In this document: in pieces, positions 25,852 to 35,267 of the stretch
Layout: each line of letters starts with the position of its first letter
How positions within the stretch are numbered: position 1 is the stretch's first letter
Assembly (NCBI GenBank): GCA_017513195.1
Contig: JAFXGM010000005.1
Coordinates: 1 to 64,000, forward strand
Length of the DNA stretch: 64,000 nucleotides
DNA from: Clostridia bacterium
GTDB lineage: Bacteria > Bacillota > Clostridia > Oscillospirales > Acutalibacteraceae
Direction: 5' to 3'
The notes under the pieces: generated by a model
What the model was told of the DNA's origin: nothing
Databases searched by the model: none
The model's input: the letters and a program-made list of their open reading frames with translations, nothing else
Translations under genes and position numbers: made by a program

Positions 25852-26970
25852 TTAAAGTGTCTGATTCTTTTCTACAAAGAACGCTTTATCATCGGTTCCT
25901 TTTACAACCATACCTGTACTTACGGTTGCGTTTTTGTCTGATACAACGTTATCAAGCTGAGCGCCCTCGGCTACGGTTACGCCCTGCATCAAGATACTGT
26001 TTTCTACAACGGCGCCCTTTTCAACCTTAACGCCTCTGAAAAGCACAGAGTTTTTAACCGTACCTTCTATAACGCAGCCCTCGGCTATTAAAGAATTAGT
26101 AACGCTTGACTGTGTGCCATAGCGTGTTGGCATATCGTCGCGTGTTTTTGTATAGATTGGACGCTGGGCATTAAACAAATCCTTGCGAATGTCGGCATTT
26201 AAAAGCTCGAAGTTTGCGCGGCGATAAGCCTTTGGACAGTCCATAATAGCGGCATAGCCCTTGTGCTCATAAGCCATAACATTTAAGGTGTCAAGATTTG
26301 CAGAAATAAGGTCGTCGTTAATAGTGTCTCCACCTGTTTCATAGGAATTCTTAACAATTTCAACTAGCTTGTCACGTGTGAAAACGTATACACCCATACT
26401 GCGAATATCGTCGGCGGCAATCTTTTCGGGGAAGCCTGTCAGCACTACCTTGCCCTCTTTGTTTACGTCAAGTGCCATTGTGTTATCACCGTTGGTAATT
26501 TTAAGGCCTCTGCGGCAAACAACAGTAATGTCTGCTTTTGAATCAATGTGCTGTTTTACAACCTCGCGAATATCTATGTTGGCTACGGTACGCGCATCAT
26601 AAATTACGATATATTTTTCTTTACAACGGGTCATAAAGTCCATTGCGCCATAAAGTGCTTCAACGTGGTTTTGGTAAAGACGTACACGACTTACGTTAAA
26701 AGGAGGCAATATACGTATACCACCGCTCTTGCGGTCGAGATCCCAGTGCATACCGCTGCCAAGATGGTCCATAAGAGAACGATATTTTTCTCTTGTAATA
26801 ATACCAATATTTGAAACGCCGGCATTAACAAGATTTGACAAACAAAAATCTATAAGACGATATCTGCCGCCAAAAGGCACAGATGCAATTGAGCGCTTTT
26901 GGGTTAGTTTTTCTATTGCTTCGTCATGAGCATTTGCAAAAACAATGCCTGCTACACTTGATGAAATCAT
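25852..26970 (-). CDS. glgD: glucose-1-phosphate adenylyltransferase subunit GlgD
   Basis: 372 residues. A nucleotidyltransferase-like N-terminal domain with FGGRYRLIDFCLSNLVNAGVS and LGSGMHWDLDRKSGGIRILPPF, then a left-handed beta-helix C-terminal domain. Compared with GlgC it lacks the N-terminal GGxGxRL pyrophosphorylase loop: after the start it reads SSVAGIVFANAHDEAIEKLT. That is the usual state of the Bacillota GlgD subunit, which pairs with GlgC and tunes its activity. Its ATG overlaps the end of glgC. Confidence 0.93.
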   Translation of the reverse strand: MISSSVAGIVFANAHDEAIEKLTQKRSIASVPFGGRYRLIDFCLSNLVNAGVSNIGIITREKYRSLMDHLGSGMHWDLDRKSGGIRILPPFNVSRVRLYQNHVEALYGAMDFMTRCKEKYIVIYDARTVANIDIREVVKQHIDSKADITVVCRRGLKITNGDNTMALDVNKEGKVVLTGFPEKIAADDIRSMGVYVFTRDKLVEIVKNSYETGGDTINDDLISANLDTLNVMAYEHKGYAAIMDCPKAYRRANFELLNADIRKDLFNAQRPIYTKTRDDMPTRYGTQSSVTNSLIAEGCVIEGTVKNSVLFRGVKVEKGAVVENSILMQGVTVAEGAQLDNVVSDKNATVSTGMVVKGTDDKAFFVEKNQTL

Positions 26971-28178
26971 TATGCTTCCTCCTTTACGTCTTCTGTTATC
27001 ATTTCTTTTGCGCCTACCGTGGCACCCTTGCCCACCGTTACACCGCTACCGATTACGGTAATGCCGAAATCTTCGGGCGATAATTCGGTTGGGTCTTTAC
27101 CGATTGTAGCGTTTTCTTCTACTACAACGTCCTCGGCAATTATAGAATATTTAACCTTGGCACCCTTTTTGATTACAGCACCCGGCATTACAAGTGAATA
27201 CTCTACGCTAGCGCCCTCTTCGACGGTAACGTTTTCAAAAAGAATTGAATAGTCAAGCGTACCTGCTACCTCGCAGCCATCGGTTATAAGCGAATGCTCT
27301 ACCTTTGCACTGTCGGCAATGTACTGTGGCGGAAGTGCAACTGTGCGAGAGTAAATTCGCCAATCCTTGTCCGAAAGATTAAGGTCAATTTTTGGATTAA
27401 GCAGGTCAAGATTTGCTTCCCAAAGGGAATCAACCGTACCAACGTCTTTCCAATAATCGCTAAAGCGGTAAACCATCATAAGCTCACCATTATTAAGCAT
27501 TAGTGGAATTACGTTTTTACCAAAGTCGTTATCAGAATCGGGATTTGCGTCATCCTCGGTAAGATATTTCTTAAGCTTTTCCCAAGTGAACACGTATATA
27601 CCCATAGAAGCAAGCTGGCTCTTAGGCTGCTTTGGCTTTTCCTCAAACTCGTAGATACTGCCGTCCTCGTTGGTGTTCATAATACCGAAACGAGAAGCCT
27701 CTTCAAGCGATACCTCTAAAACCGAGATTGTGCAAGCGGCACCCGTGGCCTCGTGCTGTTCAATCATTTTAGAGTAGTCCATTTTGTAGATATGGTCACC
27801 CGAAAGAATTAGCACGTACTCAGGGTTATAACGCTCAATAAAGCCAAGGTTTTGGTAAATAGCATTAGCTGTACCCTTGTACCAATCGCCGCCCTTTTGA
27901 CCTTGGTATGGCGGCAAAATATGCACACCGCCATTTAAGCGGTCAAGATCCCAAGGCTTGCCCGAACCTACGTAATCGTTAAGCTCAAGCGGCTTGTACT
28001 GTGTAAGAATACCAACTGTATCAATTCCGGAATTGGTACAGTTTGATAGTGGAAAGTCTATAATTCGGTACTTACCACCGTAAGGCACCGCGGGTTTTGC
28101 AATTTTACCGGTAAGCACACCAAGACGGCTACCCTGTCCACCCGCAAGAAGCATTGCAACACATTTTTTCTTAATCAC
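26970..28178 (-). CDS. glgC: glucose-1-phosphate adenylyltransferase GlgC
   Basis: 402 residues. It has the intact nucleotide loop [27 protein letters not shown], with GGQGSRL at residues 13-19, then [14 protein letters not shown] and the [11 protein letters not shown] sugar-phosphate site, followed by a beta-helix domain. It makes ADP-glucose from glucose-1-phosphate and ATP, the committed step of glycogen synthesis, probably as a heterotetramer with GlgD. Confidence 0.95.
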   Translation of the reverse strand: MIKKKCVAMLLAGGQGSRLGVLTGKIAKPAVPYGGKYRIIDFPLSNCTNSGIDTVGILTQYKPLELNDYVGSGKPWDLDRLNGGVHILPPYQGQKGGDWYKGTANAIYQNLGFIERYNPEYVLILSGDHIYKMDYSKMIEQHEATGAACTISVLEVSLEEASRFGIMNTNEDGSIYEFEEKPKQPKSQLASMGIYVFTWEKLKKYLTEDDANPDSDNDFGKNVIPLMLNNGELMMVYRFSDYWKDVGTVDSLWEANLDLLNPKIDLNLSDKDWRIYSRTVALPPQYIADSAKVEHSLITDGCEVAGTLDYSILFENVTVEEGASVEYSLVMPGAVIKKGAKVKYSIIAEDVVVEENATIGKDPTELSPEDFGITVIGSGVTVGKGATVGAKEMITEDVKEEA

Positions 28179-28213
28179 AAAAACATCTCCTTTTTTGATT
28201 AACCCTTGTATGA

Positions 28214-30088
28214 TTATTTTTTTGCATTTTTTCTTTTTTTAGGTACTTTATAATATGTTACCGAAAGCGCGGGTATGTCAAGCGAGATTGAATTTTCATA
28301 TCCGTGCATAGCAGTATCATCACTCTTGTAAGCATCAGCCACGCCACCCGAGCCGCCGTATTTTGCATCGGCCGAGCTAAACAGCTTTTTATAACTGCCG
28401 CTTACGGGTACGCCTATGCGGTAATCGTGACGGTCAACCGGCACAAAGTTGCAAACACAGATAATTTCATCACCGTCGCGATTTATGCGGCGGAAAGAAA
28501 TTATACTTTGTGCATAGTCGTCGTTAGATATCCAGCTAAAGCCCTCCCAAGAGTAGTCTATCTCCCAAAGCTCGCTATTTTTAAGATAGAATTTATTAAG
28601 GTCTTTAACATATTCGTGCATTTGTTTATGCGCATCGTAATCGAGCAACAACCAATCAAGTGCCGAATCATACTTCCACTCGATAAATTGAGCAAATTCT
28701 TGCCCCATAAACAGCAGCTTTTTGCCGGGGTGTGCCATCATATATGCGTAAAAAGCGCGTAGATTATCAAACTTTTGGCTGTATTCGCCCGGCATTTTAT
28801 TTATAAGTGAGCATTTGCCGTGCACCACCTCGTCGTGCGAAATTGGTAGCACAAAATTTTCGCTAAATGCGTAAAAGAACGAAAAAGTCAAACAGTCGTG
28901 ATTATGTTTTCTAAAGAATGGGTCGAGCGACATATAGCGAAGCATATCATTCATCCAACCCATATTCCATTTAAAGTTGAAGCCAAGACCGCCGTCACAA
29001 GCGGGCTTTGTAACCATAGGCCAAGCAGTTGATTCCTCGGCAATCATCATAACCTTTGGGTTTGCGCTAAATGCAGCCTCGTTTACTCGGCGCAGCAGTT
29101 CAATTGCCTCTAAATGCTCACGTCCACCGTAGCTGTTTGGCAACCATTCGCCACCGTTACGGCCATAATCGAGGTAAAGCATAGACGCTACCGCATCAAC
29201 ACGAAGGCCGTCTATATGATATTCTTTAAGCCAGAACACCGCGCTGGAAATAAGGAAGTTCATAACCTGAACCTTGCCGTAGTCGAACACGCAGGTTCCC
29301 CACTCTTTGTGTTCACCCTTACGGTCATCGGCATACTCATAACACGGAGTACCGTCAAAACGGTATAGGCCGAATTCATCTTTAGGAAAGTGAGCAGGCA
29401 CCCAATCGAGTATTACGCCAATTCCTGCGCCATGCATAATATCTACAAACTTTTTAAAGTCTGCAGGTGTGCCGAAGCGTGAGGTTGGTGCAAAATAGCC
29501 CGTCACCTGATATCCCCACGAGCCTTCAAACGGATGCTCGGTAAGCGGCATTAGCTCTATGTGGGTGTAACCCATCTTTTTTACGTATTTTGAAATTTCT
29601 TTTGCGGCGGTTACGTAGTCATAAGTATTGCCGTCAGCAAAGCGGTTCCAAGAACCTAAGTGAACCTCGTAAATATTTACGGGCGAATTCATTATATCTT
29701 TTTCGTTTTGAGTCGCAATCCACTCATCGTCGCCCCAAGTGTAGTCGTCATCGGCATACACCTTTGACGCGTTTGCAGGCGCCGTTTCAAAATGGCGCGC
29801 ATACGGGTCGCTTTTAAGCGTAACCTTGCCGTCGGGCGAGGTTATGGCGTATTTGTAGATTTCAAAATTTTTGATGCCGTCAATCTGCGTTTCCCAAACG
29901 CCATCAGCAATGCGCATCATTGGATTGGCGCCGGTGTTCCAATCGTTGAAGTTACCCACAACACTTACAGCCGTTGCGGCAGGCGCCCAAACACGAAAGG
30001 TGGCCCTGTCGCCAGTTAAAAACGAGCCCAAATATTCATAAGCGTTATTTGTAATTTGACAGTTAAAGGCGTTATCAAAATCCCTCAT
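28214..30088 (-). CDS. glgB: 1,4-alpha-glucan branching enzyme (GH13)
   Basis: 624 residues. CBM48-like N-terminal domain (about 20-110, [20 protein letters not shown]), then a GH13 barrel. Catalytic blocks are [18 protein letters not shown] (nucleophile Asp), [11 protein letters not shown] (acid Glu), and [11 protein letters not shown]. It introduces alpha-1,6 branches into glycogen. First gene of the glgB-glgC-glgD-glgA operon, behind a good promoter, with GAAAGGACG upstream of the ATG. Confidence 0.96.
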   Translation of the reverse strand: MRDFDNAFNCQITNNAYEYLGSFLTGDRATFRVWAPAATAVSVVGNFNDWNTGANPMMRIADGVWETQIDGIKNFEIYKYAITSPDGKVTLKSDPYARHFETAPANASKVYADDDYTWGDDEWIATQNEKDIMNSPVNIYEVHLGSWNRFADGNTYDYVTAAKEISKYVKKMGYTHIELMPLTEHPFEGSWGYQVTGYFAPTSRFGTPADFKKFVDIMHGAGIGVILDWVPAHFPKDEFGLYRFDGTPCYEYADDRKGEHKEWGTCVFDYGKVQVMNFLISSAVFWLKEYHIDGLRVDAVASMLYLDYGRNGGEWLPNSYGGREHLEAIELLRRVNEAAFSANPKVMMIAEESTAWPMVTKPACDGGLGFNFKWNMGWMNDMLRYMSLDPFFRKHNHDCLTFSFFYAFSENFVLPISHDEVVHGKCSLINKMPGEYSQKFDNLRAFYAYMMAHPGKKLLFMGQEFAQFIEWKYDSALDWLLLDYDAHKQMHEYVKDLNKFYLKNSELWEIDYSWEGFSWISNDDYAQSIISFRRINRDGDEIICVCNFVPVDRHDYRIGVPVSGSYKKLFSSADAKYGGSGGVADAYKSDDTAMHGYENSISLDIPALSVTYYKVPKKRKNAKK

Positions 30089-30129
30089 CTTTACGTCCTT
30101 TCTTTAAAACTATACATTTTTACGCATTT

Positions 30130-30158
30130 ATTATATCAAAACATCATTTTATTTTCAA
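30130..30158 (-). promoter_or_regulatory. promoter of the glycogen operon
   Basis: TTGAAA (30153-30158) and TATAAT (30130-30135) on the minus strand with a 17-nt spacer, about 40 nt before glgB. Confidence 0.75.
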
Positions 30159-30262
30159 TAGTTTTTGTTAAAAAATGGGAAATAATTTTGTTGGTAATTT
30201 GTGTTTTTTGTATAAAATGCACAAAAATTTACCACTTTTCTACATAAAACACTTATTTATAT

Positions 30263-30532
30263 TTACCTTTTTCTTTTTTCGCTTATAAAAAACGTCGGAT
30301 CGGTGTTTACAAGTATGGTTTCGTTACCTATTACTTTTATGTCGTCCCACGGTATTATTATATCTTCCTCTTTACCAAAAAGCCCAAATAATTTAAAACG
30401 GCCAAAGATTATAATAGAAGTAAGATTTCCACTTTCGGTGTCAAGCTCTATATCTGATACGTAGCCTAAAACGCCGCCGTCTTTTACACAAACCACTTGT
30501 TTGTTTTTAAGTTCGTCAATTCTACAAAGCAT
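30263..30532 (-). CDS. YlmC/YmxH family PRC-barrel protein
   Basis: About 89 residues from the ATG at 30532, preceded by GAGGAG. A longer reading frame exists but would run across the tRNA-Thr gene on the other strand. A single PRC-barrel: VVCVKDGGVLGYVSDIELD, then IIFGRFKLFGLFGKEEDIIIPWDDIKVIG. YlmC/YmxH proteins are found in spore-forming Clostridia and Bacilli, and their role is unclear; some are linked to sporulation. The gene is isolated from the glycogen operon by about 170 nt. Confidence 0.85.
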   Translation of the reverse strand: MLCRIDELKNKQVVCVKDGGVLGYVSDIELDTESGNLTSIIIFGRFKLFGLFGKEEDIIIPWDDIKVIGNETILVNTDPTFFISEKRKR

Positions 30533-30624
30533 ATTGTCACTCCTCATATTATTTGTATGAGAAAGCACAAAATAACTTGACTTAATAAATGTAAATTGAT
30601 ATAATAATTTAGCAATTTTTCTTC

Positions 30625-30700
30625 GCTGGTGTGGCGCAGCCGGTAGCGCAACTGATTCGTAATCAGTAGGTCGACAGTTCAAATCTGTTCACCAGCTCCA
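30625..30700 (+). tRNA. tRNA-Thr (anticodon CGU)
   Basis: Complete cloverleaf: acceptor GCTGGTG / CACCAGC, anticodon stem ACTGA / TCAGT around loop TTCGTAA, T-loop TTCAAAT, and encoded CCA end. Confidence 0.95.
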
Positions 30701-30733
30701 AAAAACACTCGTTCAAGAGAACGAGTGTTTTTT
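30700..30733 (+). terminator. terminator of tRNA-Thr
   Basis: AAAAAACACTCGTT / AACGAGTGTTTTTT hairpin with a 6-nt loop starting at the last base of the tRNA and ending in a T run. Confidence 0.9.
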
Positions 30734-30774
30734 TATCCATTGCTTACGGAATTGATGAGATACAATGCTTCGCA

Positions 30775-30803
30775 TTGATTTATTATCGCTTTTATGCTAT
30801 AAT
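30775..30803 (+). promoter_or_regulatory. promoter of the PHP gene
   Basis: TTGATT (30775-30780), 17-nt spacer, TATAAT (30798-30803). Confidence 0.8.
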
Positions 30804-30859
30804 ACACCAAAGCATGTATACACAAATTCTTTGCTTTTATGCGAAAGGGAATTTTAATT

Positions 30860-31537
30860 ATGTATAAATATGACTTGCACATTCATACGGCTGAATGTGA
30901 TAAATACGCGTGGGTCGGCGGAGCGGAAATTGTAAGGCGTTATAAAGACACAGGTTATGACGGACTTGTTATTACCGACCATTATGAAAGCAGGATGCTC
31001 GATTGGTTCAAGGACGAAATCGGTACAAATGATAAAGAAAAAATTATTAACCGATATCTGCGCGGATATTATTCTGCACGAAACGAGGCTGAAAAAATAG
31101 GCTTTACTGTTCTCTGTGGCGCGGAGGTGCGCTTTGAAGGTAATATAAATGATTATCTTATCTATGGTCTTGAAGAGCAGGATTTTTATAGCCTACCCCT
31201 TTTAAACAAACTGCAAAACATTGAAGAACTATCAGCCGTACTACCCCAAAATGCCATAATTGTGCAGGCACATCCCTTTAGAAATGGTATGACTGTATGT
31301 TCTTCAAATAATATTTTCGGCATAGAAGGATATAACGGCTGTACCGAAAAATTCCGTAACGAAATGGCAAAAATGTTTGCAAGTCATTACAAAAAAGCGA
31401 TTACTTCCGGTTCGGATTTTCACGAGATTTCAACGCTTGCTAAGGGCGGTATAGAAACACACAAAAAAATCAATTCTCCTATTGATTTAGTTAATATACT
31501 AAAAAGCGGTGATTATAAAATAATTGAAAGCTATTAG
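30860..31537 (+). CDS. PHP domain phosphoesterase
   Basis: 225 residues from the ATG at 30860, which has AAGGGA 9 nt upstream; an in-frame ATG 21 nt earlier has no ribosome site. The N-terminal metal motif is YDLHIHTAECDKY, with ITDHYES, CGAEVRFEG, QAHPFRNG and SGSDFHE following. These are the His/Asp/Glu ligands of PHP phosphoesterases. PHP proteins hydrolyse phosphomonoesters or nucleotides, or act as exonucleases; the specific substrate cannot be told. A monocistronic gene with its own consensus promoter. Confidence 0.88.
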   Translation: MYKYDLHIHTAECDKYAWVGGAEIVRRYKDTGYDGLVITDHYESRMLDWFKDEIGTNDKEKIINRYLRGYYSARNEAEKIGFTVLCGAEVRFEGNINDYLIYGLEEQDFYSLPLLNKLQNIEELSAVLPQNAIIVQAHPFRNGMTVCSSNNIFGIEGYNGCTEKFRNEMAKMFASHYKKAITSGSDFHEISTLAKGGIETHKKINSPIDLVNILKSGDYKIIESY

Positions 31538-31589
31538 ACTGAAAATAAAAATTATTTTTGTCAATACTAAAATCGGACTCGATATATTG

Positions 31590-31618
31590 TTGAATTATGT
31601 CAAAAAATATGATAAAAT
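31590..31618 (+). promoter_or_regulatory. promoter of the asparagine synthetase-like gene
   Basis: TTGAAT (31590-31595), 17-nt spacer, TAAAAT (31613-31618), about 40 nt before the start codon. Confidence 0.7.
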
Positions 31619-31656
31619 GTTTTTATTAAAACTTAGACCGATGGGAGTCTAACTAA

Positions 31657-33195
31657 ATGATAGAAATTAAAACATATTGCGGTCATATCCGCAACTGGAA
31701 ATTGCTTTGTAAAGAGCTTGATATTGATAATTCTCTTTCCCGTGCAGAGCGCGAGGAGGCTATAATTATTGCCGCATACAAAAAATGGGGCGGCGATATG
31801 GCAAATCACATCTACGGTATGTTTAGCTTTGCTTTATACGACACCGATACCGATACCCTGTTTTGCATGCGTGACCAGTTTGGCACCAAGCCGTTTTATT
31901 ATTACGTTACCGATAGCGGCAAGCTGCTTTACGGCACCACCATACGTGAAATTATGGACGGGGACGGTTTTATAAAAAAGCTTAATCAAAAAATGCTTCA
32001 GATATATCTAACCATGACCTACACCACAGGTGAGGAAACCTTTTTTGAGGGTGTTAAAAAGTTGTTGCCCGGTCGGTTTATGACCTTTAAAAACGGTGAA
32101 ATTAAAATCACCCGTTACTTCCGCCCTACCTTTGAACCCGACAACACAAAAGCCCTTGACGAGTGGGCAGACGATATTCACAACACCCTCGAACAAATTA
32201 TGACCGAAGTTAAATCAAGCGACGAATACGTTGAGTCATTCCTTTCGGGCGGCGTTGATTCGTCTTATGTTTTAGCGGTGTCTGATGCGCCTGCAGCTAA
32301 TAGCTGCGGCTATGACGACAGCCGACTTGACGAATCAGGGCTTGCACGCGAAACCGCCGATATTTTAGGTCGTAAATTTAACCGCTGTGTTATAACACCC
32401 CAAGAGTATTTCGACATAGTACCCTACGTAATGTATAATATGGAGCAGCCTTTGGGTGATGCGTCAGCTGTGGCGTTTGCCTTGGGTTGTATTGCTACCG
32501 CCAAGGGTACAGGTATTTGCTATTCGGGCGAGGGCGCCGACGAATTTTTTGGCGGATACAATATGTACCGCAATGCCGAGCGCTACGGTGATAATCTTAA
32601 AACCTTTTACGTTGGCAACACCAACATTATGAAGGAAGACGAAAAGCGCAAAATTCTTAAAAAATATTATGAAAACTTTGAGCCGATTGATTTAGTTCGT
32701 GACATATACACCGAAAACGAAGGTCTTGACCCACTTTCTAAAATGTCGGACGTAGATATTCAGGTTTGGCTTGAGGGCGATATTTACCTAAACGTTGACA
32801 AAATGAGTCGCGCCGCAGGGCTGGAAGTTCGTATGCCACTTACCGATATGCGTATCTTTGATATAGCACGCCGTATGCCGTCGTGTTATAAGGTAAACGA
32901 CGAGCAAAACAAGGTAGCTCTTCGTACCGCCGCCGCAAAGGTGTTGCCTGAAGAAATCGCATTCCGTAAAAAACTCGGCTTTGTAGTGCCGATACGTATG
33001 TGGATGGCAGACGAGCGATATAACAGCGACGTAATTCGCCTTTTTAACAGCGATATTGCGGACAAGTTCTTTAACCGTGATGAGATAAACAAAATATTTA
33101 ACGATTATCTAAACGTTGACTCTGACAACTGGCGCAAGGTATGGACAATATACACCTTCCTTGTATGGTATGAGGAGTATTTTGTAAAAAGATAG
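31657..33195 (+). CDS. asparagine synthetase B-like protein without the glutaminase cysteine
   Basis: 512 residues. The C-terminal synthetase domain is intact, with the PP-loop SGGVDSS (197-203) and the block SGEGADEFFGGYNMYR. The N-terminal glutaminase domain starts late: residues 7-90 align with the middle and end of a class II amidotransferase domain (GMFSFALYD, MRDQFGTKPFYYY). The usual MCGI start, with its Cys1 nucleophile, and about 50-60 residues are missing. An in-frame TAA directly precedes the ATG and only 119 nt of non-coding DNA lies upstream, so no start was overlooked. It may use ammonia or serve another amidation. It shares an operon with a lipoprotein. Confidence 0.85.
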   Translation: MIEIKTYCGHIRNWKLLCKELDIDNSLSRAEREEAIIIAAYKKWGGDMANHIYGMFSFALYDTDTDTLFCMRDQFGTKPFYYYVTDSGKLLYGTTIREIMDGDGFIKKLNQKMLQIYLTMTYTTGEETFFEGVKKLLPGRFMTFKNGEIKITRYFRPTFEPDNTKALDEWADDIHNTLEQIMTEVKSSDEYVESFLSGGVDSSYVLAVSDAPAANSCGYDDSRLDESGLARETADILGRKFNRCVITPQEYFDIVPYVMYNMEQPLGDASAVAFALGCIATAKGTGICYSGEGADEFFGGYNMYRNAERYGDNLKTFYVGNTNIMKEDEKRKILKKYYENFEPIDLVRDIYTENEGLDPLSKMSDVDIQVWLEGDIYLNVDKMSRAAGLEVRMPLTDMRIFDIARRMPSCYKVNDEQNKVALRTAAAKVLPEEIAFRKKLGFVVPIRMWMADERYNSDVIRLFNSDIADKFFNRDEINKIFNDYLNVDSDNWRKVWTIYTFLVWYEEYFVKR

Positions 33196-33207
33196 CGAGG
33201 TTTTATT

Positions 33208-33840
33208 ATGAAAATTTCAAGAATCTTATTGTCGCTCGCTTTAATTACGGTTTTACTGTGCGGTTGTGTATCAGCCGACAAAACTACCGACACAAATTCT
33301 GAAAGTGCTGTTGTTTCTACAAACAATAGCTCTAAAGTAGACTCCGACGATTTATTAAAAGACTTTATTTCCTCAAAAGCTTATTTAGAATATACGTCAT
33401 CATATAACGGCGAATGCGAGCTGTCATACGCGATTTTTGATATAAACAATGACGGCACAAACGAGCTTTTAATTAACGCTGACGAGGGAACCGGTTTTAA
33501 TAACTCTTGGTTGTTTGCGATTGACAATAATAAAATCACACTAGTAAAAGAGCATTACGGCTTTGGTACCTTTAGATATTCGCAAGCTCAAGATGCTATT
33601 ATTCTACCGCCCGAATTTAGACCGTTTATAGGCGCGTCTTATTATGAGTTTTGCACCTTAACCCAAAACAAATTAGATATAAAATTTGTAATTGGTGCCG
33701 ACCCCGACGACCAATCACCCCAACGCGAAAAGTATTATTACAAAACATCTGACACAAAGAAAGACATAACAAGCGACGAATTTATGGCATATTTTAATGA
33801 TACCGTTTCTTTTGAGTGGACAAAAATAGATAGTAAATAA
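33208..33840 (+). CDS. lipoprotein of unknown function
   Basis: 210 residues: a lipoprotein signal with lipobox LCGC, a Ser/Thr/Asp-rich linker, then a globular domain. The domain contains FDINNDGTNELLINADEG, a Ca-loop/FG-GAP-like motif seen in many clostridial lipoproteins that read out small beta blades. No catalytic motif is visible. It begins 12 nt after the asparagine synthetase-like gene and shares its transcript. Confidence 0.7.
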   Translation: MKISRILLSLALITVLLCGCVSADKTTDTNSESAVVSTNNSSKVDSDDLLKDFISSKAYLEYTSSYNGECELSYAIFDINNDGTNELLINADEGTGFNNSWLFAIDNNKITLVKEHYGFGTFRYSQAQDAIILPPEFRPFIGASYYEFCTLTQNKLDIKFVIGADPDDQSPQREKYYYKTSDTKKDITSDEFMAYFNDTVSFEWTKIDSK

Positions 33841-33843
33841 AAT

Positions 33844-33880
33844 AAACACCCAAACCGTTTGGTTTGGGTGTTTGTTTTTT
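33844..33880 (+). terminator. terminator after the lipoprotein gene
   Basis: AAACACCCAAACC / GGTTTGGGTGTTT with a GTTT loop, then a run of T. Confidence 0.9.
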
Positions 33881-33911
33881 AAGATTCTATTAAATATCTT
33901 TTAATCATCTT

Positions 33912-33940
33912 GCCCATACTTTTAGCAAATGATATAATAA
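33912..33940 (+). promoter_or_regulatory. promoter of the ydcF-like gene
   Basis: TTGCCC (33912-33917), 17-nt spacer, TATAAT (33935-33940), only 13 nt before the start codon, so the leader is very short. Confidence 0.65.
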
Positions 33941-33953
33941 CCACGGTGATTAT

Positions 33954-34682
33954 ATGAAATCTGTTTTAAAAATAATTGTTGCGGCCGTTGGTGCGGTTAT
34001 TGCGCTAAACGGTGCGGCACTGTTTTTTGTATCAAACGTAAACCTTGGTAATTTTTTAAGTATTGGCTTGGGTGCTGTAATTATTTTTGTTGCAGTATTC
34101 TTTAATAAAATTGCCAAATGGCTTAAAATTTTACTGTTTACTTGTATTGGTTCGGTAGTAATCTTATCGTCATTTTTAATTATAAACGGCAAAAGCGATA
34201 CCGTTACCTATACCGAGGATGCCATTATAGTTTTAGGCGCGGCAGTGCACGGCAAAACGCCAAGCCTTACATTGAAAAGGCGACTTGACAAAGCGGTAGA
34301 ATATCACACGCAAAACCCCGATGCAGTAATTGTAGTAAGCGGAGGTCAAGGTGCGCAGGAAGATATATCTGAAGCCGAAGCTATGAAAATATATCTGATA
34401 GAAAACGGTGTCAAATCTAATAAAATTATAAAAGAAGACAAATCGACAAGCACAACCGAAAACTTTGCCTTTTCAAAAGAAATATTAGATAAAACTTTCG
34501 GCCATGATTATACCGCGGCGTTTATTACAAACGAATACCATATATCGCGCGCAGCGTTTTGCGCCGACAATGCAGGGCTTGACAATACAACCCACATACA
34601 TTCAAACACTAGTACGTCTTATCTATTGTCGGGCGTACTGCGTGAATGCTTTGCATTTATATACCACTTGATTTTAGACTAA
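33954..34682 (+). CDS. YdcF/SanA/ElyC (DUF218) family membrane protein
   Basis: 242 residues. Three hydrophobic helices at the N-terminus (about 1-82), then the DUF218 domain with AIIVLGAAVHGKTPSLTLKRRL, VIVVSGGQGAQEDISEAEAM and TNEYHISRAAFCADNAGL. Members (ElyC, SanA) act in envelope and peptidoglycan precursor homeostasis in enterobacteria; the Clostridia role is not established. Own promoter and terminator. Confidence 0.88.
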   Translation: MKSVLKIIVAAVGAVIALNGAALFFVSNVNLGNFLSIGLGAVIIFVAVFFNKIAKWLKILLFTCIGSVVILSSFLIINGKSDTVTYTEDAIIVLGAAVHGKTPSLTLKRRLDKAVEYHTQNPDAVIVVSGGQGAQEDISEAEAMKIYLIENGVKSNKIIKEDKSTSTTENFAFSKEILDKTFGHDYTAAFITNEYHISRAAFCADNAGLDNTTHIHSNTSTSYLLSGVLRECFAFIYHLILD

Positions 34683-34683
34683 C

Positions 34684-34716
34684 AAAAACCTCCCTTATGT
34701 AAAGGGAGGTTTTTTT
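34684..34716. terminator. bidirectional terminator
   Basis: AAAAACCTCCCTT / AAAGGGAGGTTTTT hairpin with a strong T run on the plus strand. It serves the ydcF-like gene and overlaps the stop of the greA-like gene on the opposite strand. Confidence 0.9.
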
Positions 34717-35218
34717 AATATTTCCTTATTTCCAAAGAATCGTCATCGGTGCCTTTTTCTATTTTGCGAATGACAATATAGTAGCTGTAATCGGGGTTCA
34801 CCTTTACCTCTACCCTGTCGCCCACTCGCTTACCCATTATGGCGCTGCCCAGAGGTGACTCTTTGCTTATGATACTTTGAAACGGGTCACGACGAAGTGA
34901 GGTGGCAATACGCACCGTTTCTTCCTCGGCGTCTTCTTCTACATAATAGGTCACAGTATCAAATAAACCTACTACGTCGTCGGCACTTTCGGTATCAATA
35001 ATAATTGCAGTCTTAATCATATTTCGCAAATATCTTATACGGCTCTCGTTTTTTCCGCGCTCTCGTTTTGCGGCGTGGTACTCAAAATTTTCGGACAAAT
35101 CGCCAAAGCTACGGGTGAATTTTACCTCTTCAAGTATTTTAGGGCGCAAAACGCCTATGCGGTAATCAAGCTCGTCCTGCATCTTTTTTATATCTACTTT
35201 TGTAAGTTCGTCATACAT
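34715..35218 (-). CDS. GreA/GreB family transcription elongation factor
   Basis: 167 residues. N-terminal coiled-coil domain (about 5-80) and a C-terminal FKBP-like domain with SPLGSAIMGKRVGDRVEVKV, the GreA/GreB signature. The coiled-coil tip has ESAD rather than a clear acidic D-x-x-E pair in the usual place, so cleavage activity is less certain. Gre factors rescue backtracked RNA polymerase by RNA cleavage. A second, canonical greA may exist elsewhere in the genome. Confidence 0.85.
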   Translation of the reverse strand: MYDELTKVDIKKMQDELDYRIGVLRPKILEEVKFTRSFGDLSENFEYHAAKRERGKNESRIRYLRNMIKTAIIIDTESADDVVGLFDTVTYYVEEDAEEETVRIATSLRRDPFQSIISKESPLGSAIMGKRVGDRVEVKVNPDYSYYIVIRKIEKGTDDDSLEIRKY

Positions 35219-35267
35219 TTAATATCACCTATCTTTAAAAACAGTATAACATTATAACGCTTTAATT

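Noticed and set aside
30533-30682. An N-terminal extension of the YlmC/YmxH gene
   Set aside because: It would overlap the tRNA-Thr gene on the other strand and the internal ATG at 30532 has a good GAGGAG site.
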